Shown here: piece by piece, positions 11,990 through 24,638 of the stretch
Position numbering within the stretch: the first letter of the stretch is position 1
Layout of the letters: each line of letters opens with the position of its first letter
Source of the DNA: Rhipicephalus microplus
Taxonomy: Eukaryota; Arthropoda; Arachnida; Ixodida; Ixodidae
Assembly (NCBI RefSeq): GCF_043290135.1
Contig: NW_027464602.1
Span: 2,542,001-2,606,000 of the forward strand
Direction of reading: 5' to 3'
DNA length: 64,000 nucleotides
The notes under the pieces: model-generated
The model's input: the letters and a program-made list of their open reading frames with translations, nothing else
The model's database searches: none
What the model was told of the DNA's origin: nothing
Program-made: the position numbers and the translations under genes

Positions 11990-13730
11990 ACCACCACCGG
12001 GTGGGCTCGAACCTCCAACTTCTCGGTTAACAGCCGATCGCGCTAGCCAATTGCGCCACGGGGACCGTCCTGCTCCACTCTCACCACCGTCAGACCATTT
12101 TTTTAGAGCTATCACTCCAAAGAAAAAAAAGCGCCGCACCACCACCGGGTGTGCTCGAACCTCCAACCTTTCGGTTGACAGCCGATCGCGCTAGCCAATT
12201 GCCCCACGGAGACAGTCGTGCTCCACTCTCACCACCGTCAGAACATTTCTTCAGAGCTATCACCCCAAAGAAAAAAAAGCGCCGCACCACCACCGGTTGG
12301 GCTAGAACCTCAAACCTTTCGGTTAACAGCCGATCGCGCTAGCCAATTGCGCCACGAAGACTGTCCTGCTTCACTCTCACCACCATCAGAACATATCTTC
12401 AAAGTTATTACCGCAAAGAAAAAAGCAACACACCACTCCCGGGAGGGCTCAAAACTCCAACCTTTCGGTTAACAGCCGATCGCGCTAGCCCATTGCGCCA
12501 CGGAGACAGTCTTGCTCCACTCTCACCACCATCAGAACATATCTCCAAAGCTATCATCGCAAAGAAAAAAGCAACACACCACTCCCGGGAGGGCTCGAAA
12601 CTCCAACCTTTCGGTCAACAGCCGATCGCGCTAGCCCATTGCGCCACGGAGACAGTCTTGCTCATCTCTCACCACCATCAGAACATATCATCAAAGCTAT
12701 CAGCCCAAAGAAAAAAAAAGCACGGCACCACCACCGGGTGGGCTCGAACCTCCAACTTTTCGGTTAACAGCCGATCGCGCTGGCCAATTGCGCCACGGAG
12801 ACAGTCCTGCTCCACTCTCACCACAATTAGAACATATCTTCAAAGCTATCAGCCCAAAGAAAAAAAAAGCGCCGCACCACCACCGGGTGGGCTCGAACCT
12901 CCAACCTTTCGGTTAACAGCAGATCGCGCTAGCGAATTGCGCCACGGAGACAATCGTGCTCCACTCTCACCACCATCAGAACATATCTTCAAAGCTATCA
13001 GCGCAAAGAAAAAAAAGTGCCGCACCACCACCGGGTGGGCTCGAACCTCCAACCTTTCGGTTAACAGCCGATCGCGCAAGCCAATTTCGCCACGGAGGCA
13101 GTCCTGCTCCACTCTCACCAGCATCAGAACATATCTTCAAAGGTATCAGCCCAAAGAAAAAAAAGCGCCGCACCACCACTGCGTGGGCTCGAACCTCCGA
13201 CTTTTCGGTTAACAGCCGATCGCGCTAGCCAATTGCGCCACGGAGACAGGCCTGCTCCACTCTCACCACCATCAGAACATATCTTCAAAGCTATCAGCCC
13301 AAAGAAAAAAACCACAGCACCACCACCGGGTGGGCTCGAACCTCCAACCTTTCGGTTAACAGCCAATCGCGCTAACCGATTGCGCCACAGAGACAGTCCT
13401 GCTTCACTCTCACCACCATCAGAACATATCTTCAATGCTATCAGCACAAAGAAAAAAAAGCGCCCCAGAATCACCGGGTGGGCTCGAACTTTCAACCTTT
13501 CGGTTAACAGCCGATCGCGCTAGCCAACTGCGCCAAAGAGACAGTCGTGCTCCACTCTCACCACCATCAGAACATATCTTCAAAGCTATCAGGGCAAAGA
13601 AAAAAGCAACACACCACTCCAGGGAGGGCTCGAAACTCCAACCTTTCGGTTAACAGCCGATCGCGCTAGCCAATTGCGCCACGGAGACAGTCCTGCTCTA
13701 CTCTCACCACCATCAGAACTTTTCTTCAGA
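11990..13730. repeat. Higher-order repeat block B, copy 1 (period 2.06 kb)
   Basis: Repeats at 14053-15794 with an offset of 2063-2064 bp (14 units). Only scattered substitutions and A-run length changes separate the two copies. Boundaries are approximate. Confidence 0.8.
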
Positions 13731-13763
13731 GCTATCACCCCAAAGAAAAAAAAGCGCCGAACC

Positions 13764-13836
13764 ACCACCGGTTGGGCTCGAACCTCCAACCTTTCGGTTA
13801 GCAGCCGATCGCGCTAGCCAATTGCCCCACGGAGAC
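13764..13836 (-). tRNA. tRNA-like copy with anticodon GCT, duplicate of the 240-312 copy
   Basis: This has the same body as 240-312, with AGC at 13800-13802 on the + strand. It belongs to the block 13525-14104, which repeats window positions 1-580 almost exactly. It shows that the anticodon variant was spread by block duplication and did not arise independently. Confidence 0.5.
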
Positions 13837-14052
13837 AGTCGTGCTCCACTCTCACCATCGTCAAAACATTTCTTCAGAGCTATCACCCCAAAAAAAAGCG
13901 CCGCACCACCACCGGTTGGGCTCGAACCTCCGACCTTTTGGTTAACAGCCCATCGCGCTAGCCAATTGCGCCATGGAGACAGTCCTGCACCACTCTCACC
14001 ACCATCAGAACATATCTTCAAAGCTATCAGCCCAAAGAAAAAAAAGCGCCAC

Positions 14053-15794
14053 ACCACCACCGGGTGGGCTCGAACCTCCAACTTCTCGGTTAACAGCCGA
14101 TCGCGCTAGCCAATTGCGCCACGGGGACCGTCCTGCTCCACTCTCACCACCGTCAGACCATTTTTTTAGAGCTATCACTCCAAAGAAAAAAAAGCGCCGC
14201 ACCACCACCGGGTGTGCTCGAACCTCCAACCTTTCGGTTGACAGCCGATCGCGCTAGCCAATTGCCCCACGGAGACAGTCGTGCTCCACTCTCACCACCG
14301 TCAGAACATTTCTTCAGAGCTATCACCCCAAAGAAAAAAAAGCGCCGCACCACCACCGGTTGGGCTAGAACCTCAAACCTTTCGGTTAACAGCCGATCGC
14401 GCTAGCCAATTGCGCCACGAAGACTGTCCTGCTTCACTCTCACCACCATCAGAACATATCTTCAAAGTTATTACCGCAAAGAAAAAAGCAACACACCACT
14501 CCCAGGAGGGCTCAAAACTCCAACTTTTCTGTTAACAGCCGATCGCGCTAGCCCATTGCGCCACGGAGACAGTCTTGCTCCACTCTCACCACCATCAGAA
14601 CATATCTCCAAAGCTATCATCGCAAAGAAAAAAGCAACACACCACTCCCGGGAGGGCTCGAAACTCCAACCTTTCGGTCAACAGCCGATCGCGCTAGCCC
14701 ATTGCGCCACGGAGACAGTCTTGCTCATCTCTCACCACCATCAGAACATATCATCAAAGCTATCAGCCCAAAGAAAAAAAAAAGCACGGCACCACCACCG
14801 GGTGGGCTCGAACCTCCAACTTTTCGGTTAACAGCCGATCGCGCTGGCCAATTGCGCCACGGAGACAGTCCTGCTCCACTCTCACCACAATTAGAACATA
14901 TCTTCAAAGCTATCAGCCCAAAGAAAAAAAAAGCGCCGCAGCACCACCGGGTGGGCTCGAACCTCCAACCTTTCGGTTAACAGCAGATCGCGCTAGCGAA
15001 TTGCGCCACGGAGACAATCGTGCTCCACTCTCACCACCATCAGAACATATCTTCAAAGCTATCAGCGCAAAGAAAAAAAAGTGCCGCGCCACCACCGGGT
15101 GGGCTCGAACCTCCAACCTTTCGGTTAACAGCCGATCGCGCAAGCCAATTTCGCCACGGAGGCAGTCCTGCTCCACTCTCACCAGCATCAGAACATATCT
15201 TCAAAGGTATCAGCCCAAAGAAAAAAAAGCGCCGCACCACCACTGCGTGGGCTCGAACCTCCGACTTTTCGGTTAACAGCTGATCGCGCTAGCCAATTGC
15301 GCCACGGAGACAGTCCTGCTCCACTCTCACCACCATCAGAACATATCTTCAAAGCTATCAGCCCAAAGAAAAAAACCACAGCACCACCACCGGGTGGGCT
15401 CGAACCTCCAACCTTTCGGTTAACAGCCAATCGCACTAACCGATTGCGCCACAGAGACAGTCCTGCTTCACTCTCACCACCATCAGAACATATCTTCAAT
15501 GCTATCAGCACAAAGAAAAAAAAGCGCCCCAGAATCACCGGGTGGGCTCGAACTTTCAACCTTTCGGTTAACAGCCGATCGCGCTAGCCAACTGCGCCAA
15601 AGAGACAGTCGTGCTCCACTCTCACCACCATCAGAACATATCTTCAAAGCTATCAGGGCAAAGAAAAAAGCAACACACCACTCCAGGGAGGGCTCGAAAC
15701 TCCAACCTTTCGGTTAACAGCCGATCGCGCTAGCCAATTGCGCCACGGAGACAGTCCTGCTCTACTCTCACCAACATCAGAACATATCTTCAAT
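14053..15794. repeat. Higher-order repeat block B, copy 2
   Basis: Direct repeat of 11990-13730. Between the two lies the copy of window positions 1-580, so the array here is a mosaic of blocks. Confidence 0.8.
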
Positions 15795-16389
15795 GCTATC
15801 AGCACAAAGAAAAAAAAGCGCCCCAGCATCACCGGGTGGGCTCGAACTTTCAACCTTTCGGTTAACAGCCGATCGCGCTAGCCAACTGCGCCAAAGAGAC
15901 AGTCGTGCTCCACTCTCACCACCATCAGAACATATCTTCAAAGCTATCAGCCCAAAGAAAAAAAAGCGCCGCACCACCACTGCGTGGGCTCGAACCTCCG
16001 ACTTTTCGGTTAACAGCCGATCGCGCTAGCCAATTGCGCCACGGAGACAGTCCTGCTCCACTCTCACCACCATCAGAACATATCTTCAAAGCTATCAGCC
16101 CAAAGAAAAAAACCACAGCACCACCAACGGGTGGGCTCGAACCTCGAACTTTCCGGTTAACAGCCAATCACGCTAGCCAATTGCGCCATGGAGACAGTCC
16201 TGCTTCACTCTCACCAACATCAGAACATATCTTCAATGCTATCAGCACAAAGAAAAAAAGCGCCCCAGCATCACCGGGTGGGCTCGAACTTTCAACCTTT
16301 CGGTTAACAGCCGATCGCGCTAGCCAACTGCGCCAAAGAGACAGTCGTGCTCCACTCTCACCACCATCAGAACATATCTTCAAAGCTAT

Positions 16390-19300
16390 CAGGGCAAAGA
16401 AAAAAGCAACACACCACTCCAGGGAGGGCTCAAAATCCCAACCTTTCGGTTAACAGCCGATCGCGCTAGCCAATTGCGCCACGGAGACAGTCCTGCTCTA
16501 CTCTCACCACCATCAGAACTTTTCTTCAGAGCTATCACCCCAAAGAAAAAAAAGCGCCGAACCACCACCGGTTGGGCTCGAACCTCCAACCTTTCGGTTA
16601 GCAGCCGATCGCGCTAGCCAATTGCCCCACGGAGACAGTCGTGCTCCACTCTCACCATCGTCAAAACATTTCTTCAGAGCTATCACCCCAAAAAAAAGCG
16701 CCGCACCACCACCGGTGGGGCTCGAACCTCCGACCTTTTGGTTAACAGCCCATCGCGCTAGCCAATTGCGCCATGGAGACAGTCCTGCACCACTCTCAAC
16801 ACCATCAGAACATATCTTCAAAGCTATCAGCCCAAAGAAAAAAAAGCGCCGCACCACCACCGGGTGGGCTCGAACCTCCAACTTTTCAGGTAACAGCCGA
16901 TCACGCTAGCCAATTGCGCCACGGAGACAGTCCTGCTTCACTCTCACCACCATCAGAACATATCTTCAAAGCTATCAGCACAAAGAAAAAAAAAGCGCCC
17001 CAGCATCACCAGGTGGGCTCGAACTTCCAACCTTTCGGTTAACAGCCGATCGCGCTAGCCAACTGCGCCAAGGAGACAGTCGTGCTCCACTCTCACCACC
17101 ATCAGAACATATCTTCAAAGCTATCAGCGCAAAGAAAAAAGCAACACACCACTCCAGGGAGGGCTCGAAACTCCAACCTTTCGGTTAACAGCCGATCGCG
17201 CTAGCCAATGGCGCCACGGAGACAGTCCTGCTCCATTCTTACCACCATTAGAACATATCTTCAAAGATATCAGCCCAAAGAAAAAAAAGCGCCGCCCCAC
17301 CGACGGGTGGGCTCGAACCTCGAACTTTCCGGTTAACAGCCAATCACGCTAGCCAATTGCGCCACGGAGACAGTCCTGCTCCACTCTCACCACCATCACA
17401 ACATATCTTCAAAGCTATCAGCCCAAAAAAAAAGCGCCGCACCACCACCGGGTGGGCTCGAACCTCCAACTTTTCGGTTAACAGCCGATCACGCTAGCCA
17501 ATTGCACCATGGAGACAGTCCTGATCCACTCTCACCACCATCAGAACATATCTTCAAAGCTATCAGCCCACAGAAAAAAAGCGCCGCACCACCACCGGGT
17601 GGGCTCGAACCTCCAACTATTCGGTTAACAGCCGATCACGCTAGCCAATTGCTCCACGGAGACAGTCCTGCTTCACTCTCACCACCATCATAACATATCT
17701 TCAAAGCTATCAGCCCAAAGAAAAAAAAGCGCCGCACCACCACCGGGTGGGCTCGAACTACCAACTTCTCGGTTAACAGCCGATCACGCTAGCGAATTGC
17801 GCCACGGAGACAGTCCTGCTCCACTCTCACCACCATCAGAACATATCTTCAAAGCTATCAGCCCAAAGAAAAAAAAGCGCCGCACCACCACCGGGTGGGC
17901 TCGAACCTCCAACTTTTCGGTTAACAGCCGATCACGCTAGCCAATCGCGCCACGGAGACAGTCCTGCTTCACTCTCACCACCATCATAACATATCTTCAA
18001 AGCTATCAGCCCAAAGAAAAAAAAAGCGCCGCACCACCACCGGTTGGGCTCGAACCTCCAACTTTTCGGTTAACAGCCGATCGCGCTAGCCAATTGCGCC
18101 ACGAAGACAGTCCTGCTCCACTCTCACCACCATCAGATCATATTTTCAAAGCTAGTACCGCAAAGAAAAAAGCAACAAACCACTCCTGGGAGGGCTCGAA
18201 ACTCCAACCTTTCGGTCAACAGCCGATCGCGCTAGCCCATTGCGCCACGGAGACAGTCTTGCTCATCTCTCACCACCATCAGAACATATCATCAAAGCTA
18301 TCAGCCCAAAGAAAAAAAAGCACGGCACCACCACCGGGTGGGCTCGAACCTCCAACTTTTCGGTTAACAGCCGATCGCGCTGGCCAATTGCGCCACGGAG
18401 ACAGTCCTGCTCCACTCTCACCACAAATAGAACATATCTTCAAAGCTATCAGCCCAAAGAAAAAAAGGCGCCGCACCACCACCGGGTGGGCTCGAAACTC
18501 TAACCTTTCGGTTAACAGCCGATCGCGCTAGCCAATTGCGCCACGGAGACAGTCCTGCTCCACTCTCACCACCGTCAGAACATTTCTTCAGAGCTATCAG
18601 CCCAAAGAAAAAAAAAAGCGCTGCACCACCACCGGGTGGGCTCGAACCTCCAACCTTACGGTTAACAGCCGATCGCGCTAGCCAATTGCCCCACGGAGAC
18701 AGTCGTGCTCCACTCTCACCATCGTCAGAACATTTCTTCAGATCTATCACCCCAAAGAAAAAAAAAGCGCCGCACCACCACCGGTTGGGCTCGAACCTCC
18801 AACTTTTCGGTTAACAGCCGATCGCGCTAGCCAATTGCGCCACGAAGACAGTCCTGCTCCACTCTCACCACCATCAGAACATATTTTCAAAGCTAGTACC
18901 GCAAAGAAAAAAGCAACAAACCACTCCTGGGAGGGCTCGAGACTCCAACCTTTCGGTTAACAGCGGATCGCGCTAGCCCATTGCGCCACGGAGGCAGTCT
19001 TGCTCCACTCTCACCATCATCAGAACATATCTTCAAAGCTATAAGCGCAAAGAAAAAAAAAGCGCTGCACCACCACCGGGTGGGCTCGAACCTCCATCCT
19101 TTCGGTTAATAGCCGATCGCGCTAGCCCATTGCGCCACGGAGACAGTCTTGCCCCACTCTCACCACCATCAAAACATATCTTCAAAGCTATCAGCGCAAA
19201 GAAAAAAAAGCGCCGCACCACCACCGGGTGTGCTCGAACCTCCAACCTTTCGGTTAACAGCCGATCGCGCTAGCCAATTGCGCCAGGGAGGCAGTCCTGC

Positions 19301-20160
19301 TCCACTCTCACCACCATCAGAACATATCTTCAAAGCTATCAGCACAAAGAAAAAAAAGCGCCGCACCACCACCGGGTAGGCTCGAAACTCCAACCTTTCA
19401 GTTAAAAGCCGATCGCGCTAGCCAATTGCGCCATGGAGACAGTCCTGCTTCCTCTCACCACCATGAGAACATAACTTCAAAGCTATCAGCCCAAAGAAAA
19501 AAAAGCACCGCACCACCACCGGGTTGGCTCGAACCTCCAACCTTTCGGTTAACAGCCGCTCGCGCTAGCCAATTGCCCCGAGGAGACAGTCGTGCTCCAC
19601 TCTCACCACCGTCAGAACATTTCTTCAGAGCTATCACCCCAAAGAAAAAAAAGCGCCGCACCACCACCGGTTGGGCTCGAACCTCAAACCTTTCGGTTAA
19701 CAGCCGATCGCGCTAGCCAATTGCGCCACGAAGACAGTCCTGCTTCACTCTCAACACCATCAGAACATATCTTCAAAGCTATTACCGCAAAGAAAAAAGC
19801 AACACACCACTCCCGGGAGGGCTCGAAACTCCAACCTTTCGGTCAACAGCCGATCGCGCTAGCCCATTGCGCCACGGAGACAGTCTTGCTCATCTCTCAC
19901 CACCATCAGAACATATCATCAAAGCTATCAGCCCAAAGAAAAAAAAGCACGGCACCACCACCGGGTGGGCTCGAACCTCCAACTTTTCGGTTAACAGCCG
20001 ATCGCGCTGGCCAATTGCGCCACGGAGACAGTCCTGCTCCACTCTCACCACAAATAGAACATATCTTCAAAGCTATCAGCCCAAAGAAAAAAAGGCGCCG
20101 CACCACCACCGGGTGGGCTCGAAACTCTAACCTTTCGGTTAACAGCCGATCGCGCTAGCC
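16390..20160. repeat. Large duplicated block C, copy 1 (about 3.8 kb)
   Basis: Matches 24639-28260. The offset is 8249-8250 bp to about 18530 and 8100 bp afterwards, so the second copy lacks one unit. This is the longest-range duplication seen in the left arm. Confidence 0.8.
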
Positions 20161-20512
20161 AATTGCGCCACGGAGACAGTCCTGCTCCACTCTCACCACC
20201 ATCAGAACATATCTTCAAAGCTATCAGCGCAAAGAAAAAAAAGTGCCGCACCACCACCGGGTGGGCTCGAACCTCCAACCTTTCGGTTAACAGCCGATCG
20301 CACAAGCCAATTTCGCCACGGAGGCAGTCCTGCTCCACTCTCACCAGCATCAGAACATATCTTCAAAGCTATCAGCCCAAAGAAAAAAACCACAGCACCA
20401 CCACCGGGTGGGCTCGAACCTCCAACCTTTCGGTTAACAGCCAATCGCGCTAACCAATTGCGCCACGGAGACAGTCCTGCTTCACTCTCACCACCATCAG
20501 AAGATATCTTCA

Positions 20513-22572
20513 ATGCTATCAGCACAAAGAAAAAAAAGCGCCCCAGCATCACCGGGTGGGCTCGAACTTTCAACCTTTCGGTTAACAGCCGATCGCGCTA
20601 GCCAACTGCGCCAAAGAGACAGTCGTGCTCCACTCTCACCACCATCAGAACATATCTTCAAAGCTATCAGGGCAAAGAAAAAAGCAACACACCACTCCAG
20701 GGAGGGCTCGAAACTCCAACCTTTCGGTTAACAGCCGATCGCGCTAGCCAATTGCGCCACGGAGACAGTCCTGCTCTACTCTCACCACCATCAGAACTTT
20801 CCTTCAGAGCTATCACCCCAAAGAAAAAAAAGCGCCGAACCACCACCGGTTGGGCTCGAACCTCCAACCTTTCGGTTAGCAGCCGATCGCGCTAGCCAAT
20901 TGCCCCACGGAGACAGTCGTGCTCCACTCTCACCATCGTCAAAACATTTCTTCAGAGCTATCACCCCAAAAAAAAGCGCCGCACCACCACCGGTTGGGCT
21001 TGAACCTCCGACTTTTTGGTTAACAGCCCATCGCGCTAGCCAATTGCGCCATGGAGACAGTCCTGCACCACTCTCACCACCATCAGAACATATCTTCAAA
21101 GCTATCAGCCCAAAGAAAAAAAAGCGCCGCACCACCACCGGGTGGGCTCGAACCTCCAACTTTTCAGGTAACAGCCGATCACGCTAGCCAATTGCGCCAC
21201 GGAGAAAGTCCTGCTTCACTCTCACCACCATCAGAACATATCTTCAAAGCTATCAGCACAAAGAAAAAAAAAGCGCCCCAGCATCACCGGGTGGGCTCGA
21301 ACTTCCAACCTTTCGGTTAACAGCCGATCGCGCTAGCCAACTGCGCCAAGGAGACAGTCGTGCTCCACTCTCACCACCATCAGAACATATCTTCAAAGCT
21401 ATCAGCGCAAAGAAAAAAGCAACACACCACTCCAGGGAGGGCTCGAAACTCCAACCTTTCGGTTAACAGCCGATCGCGCTAGCCAATGGCGCCACGGAGA
21501 CAGTCCTGCTCCATTCTTACCACCATTAGAACATATCTTCAAAGCTATCAGCCCAAAGGAAAAAAAGCGCCGCCCCACCAACGGGTGGGCTCGAACCTCG
21601 AACTTTCCGGTTAACAGCCAATCACGCTAGCCAATTGCGCCACGGAGACAGTCCTGCTCCACTCTCACCACCATCAGAACATATCTTCAAAGCTATCAGC
21701 CCAAAAAAAAGCGCCGCACCACCACCGGGTGGGCTCGAACCTCCAACTTTTCGGTTAACAGCCGATCACGCTAGCCAATTGCACCATGGAGACAGTCCTG
21801 ATCCACTCTCACCACCATCAGAACATATCTTCAAAGCTATCAGCCCACAGAAAAAAAAGCGCCGCACCACCACCGGGTGGGCTCGAACCTCCAACCTTTC
21901 GGTTAACAGCAGATCGCGCTAGCGAATTGCGCCACGGAGACAATCGTGCTCCACTCTCACCACCATCAGAACATATCTTCAAAGCTATCAGCGCAAAGAA
22001 AAAAAAGTGCCGCACCACCACCGGGTGGGCTCGAACCTCCAACCTTTCGGTTAACAGCCGATCGCGCAAGCCAATTTCGCCACGGAGGCAGTCCTGCTCC
22101 ACTCTCACCAGCATCAGAACATATCTTCAAAGGTATCAGCCCAAAGAAAAAAAAGCGCCGCACCACCACTGCGTGGGCTCGAACCTCCGACTTTTCGGTT
22201 AACAGCCGATCGCGCTAGCCAATTGCGCCACGGAGACAGTCCTGCTCCACTCTCACCACCATCAGAACATATCTTCAAAGGTATCAGCCCAAAGAAAAAA
22301 AAGAGCCGCACCACCACTGCGTGGGCTCGAACCTCCGACTTTTCGGTTAACAGCCGATCGCGCTAGCCAATTGCGCCACGGAGACAGTCCTGCTCCACTC
22401 TCACCACCATCAGAACATATCTTCAAAGCTATCAGCCCAAAGAAAAAAACCACAGCACCACCACCGGGTGGGCTCGAACCTCCAACCTTTCGGTTAACAG
22501 CCAATCGCGCTAACCAATTGCGCCACGGAGACAGTCCTGCTTCACTCTCACCACCATCAGAACATATCTTCA
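20513..22572. repeat. Higher-order repeat block D, copy 1 (2060 bp, 14 units)
   Basis: Repeats at 22573-24483. Near its right end two adjacent units (about 22114-22409) are near-identical, a local doublet that copy 2 lacks. This explains the period change from 2060 to 1911 bp. Confidence 0.8.
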
Positions 22573-24483
22573 ATGCTATCAGCACAAAGAAAAAAAAGCG
22601 CCCCAGCATCACCGGGTGGGCTCGAACTTTCAACCTTTCGGTTAACAGCCGATCGCGCTAGCCAACTGCGCCAAAGAGACAGTCGTGCTCCACTCTCACC
22701 ACCATCAGAACATATCTTCAAAGCTATCAGGGCAAAGAAAAAAGCAACACACCACTCCAGGGAGGGCTCGAAACTCCAACCTTTCGGTTAACAGCCGATC
22801 GCGCTAGCCAATTGCGCCACGGAGACAGTCCTGCTCTACTCTCACCACCATCAGAACTTTTCTTCAGAGCTATCACCCCAAAGAAAAAAAAGCGCCGAAC
22901 CACCACCGGTTGGGCTCGAACCTCCAACCTTTCGGTTAGCAGCCGATCGCGCTAGCCAATTGCCCCACGGAGACAGTCGTGCTCCACTCTCACCATCGTC
23001 AAAACATTTCTTCAGAGCTATCACCCCAAAAAAAAGCGCCGCACCACCACCGGTTGGGCTTGAACCTCCGACTTTTTGGTTAACAGCCCATCGCGCTAGC
23101 CAATTGCGCCATGGAGACAGTCCTGCACCACTCTCACCACCATCAGAACATATCTTCAAAGCTATCAGCCCAAAGAAAAAAAAGCGCCGCACCACCACCG
23201 GGTGGGCTCGAACCTCCAACTTTTCAGGTAACAGCCGATCACGCTAGCCAATTGCGCCACGGAGAAAGTCCTGCTTCACTCTCACCACCATCAGAACATA
23301 TCTTCAAAGCTATCAGCACAAAGAAAAAAAAAGCGCCCCAGCATCACCGGGTGGGCTCGAACTTCCAACCTTTCGGTTAACAGCCGATCGCGCTAGCCAA
23401 CTGCGCCAAGGAGACAGTCGTGCTCCACTCTCACCACCATCAGAACATATCTTCAAAGCTATCAGCGCAAAGAAAAAAGCAACACACCACTCCAGGGAGG
23501 GCTCGAAACTCCAACCTTTCGGTTAACAGCCGATCGCGCTAGCCAATGGCGCCACGGAGACAGTCCTGCTCCATTCTTACCACCATTAGAAAATATCTTC
23601 AAAGCTATCAGCCCAAAGGAAAAAAAGCGCCGCCCCACCAACGGGTGGGCTCGAACCTCGAACTTTCCGGTTAACAGCCAATCACGCTAGCCAATTGCGC
23701 CACGGAGACAGTCCTGCTCCACTCTCACCACCATCAGAACATATCTTCAAAGCTATCAGCCCAAAAAAAGCGCCGCACCACCACCGGGTGGGCTCGAACC
23801 TCCAACTTTTCGGTTAACAGCCGATCACGCTAGCCAATTGCACCATGGAGACAGTCCTGATCCACTCTCACCACCATCAGAACATATCTTCAAAGCTATC
23901 AGCCCACAGAAAAAAAAGCGCCGCACCACCACCGGGTGGGCTCGAACCTCCAACCTTTCGGTTAACAGCAGATCGCGCTAGCGAATTGCGCCACGGAGAC
24001 AATCGTGCTCCACTCTCACCACCATCAGAACATATCTTCAAAGCTATCAGCGCAAAGAAAAAAAAGTGCCGCACCACCACCGGGTGGGCTCGAACCTCCA
24101 ACCTTTCGGTTAACAGCCGATCGCGCAAGCCAATTTCGCCACGGAGGCAGTCCTGCTCCACTCTCACCAGCATCAGAACATATCTTCAAAGGTATCAGCC
24201 CAAAGAAAAAAAAGCGCCGCACCACCACTGCGTGGGCTCGAACCTCCGACTTTTCGGTTAACAGCCGATCGCGCTAGCCAATTGCGCCACGGAGACAGTC
24301 CTGCTCCACTCTCACCACCATCAGAACATATCTTCAAAGCTATCAGCCCAAAGAAAAAAACCACAGCACCACCACCGGGTGGGCTCGAACCTCCAACCTT
24401 TCGGTTAACAGCCAATCGCGCTAGCCAATTGCGCCATGGAGACAGTCCTGCTTCACTCTCACCACCATCAGAACATATCTTCA
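22573..24483. repeat. Higher-order repeat block D, copy 2 (1911 bp, 13 units)
   Basis: Direct repeat of the preceding block minus one unit. A further copy starts at about 24484 and runs into block C copy 2. Confidence 0.8.
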
Positions 24484-24638
24484 ATGCTATCAGCACAAAG
24501 AAAAAAAAGCGCCCCAGCATCACCGGGTGGGCTCGAACTTTCAACCTTTCGGTTAACAGCCGATCGCGCTAGCCAACTGCGCCAAAGAGACAGTCATGCT
24601 CCACTCTCACCACCATCAGAACATATCTTCAAAGCTAT

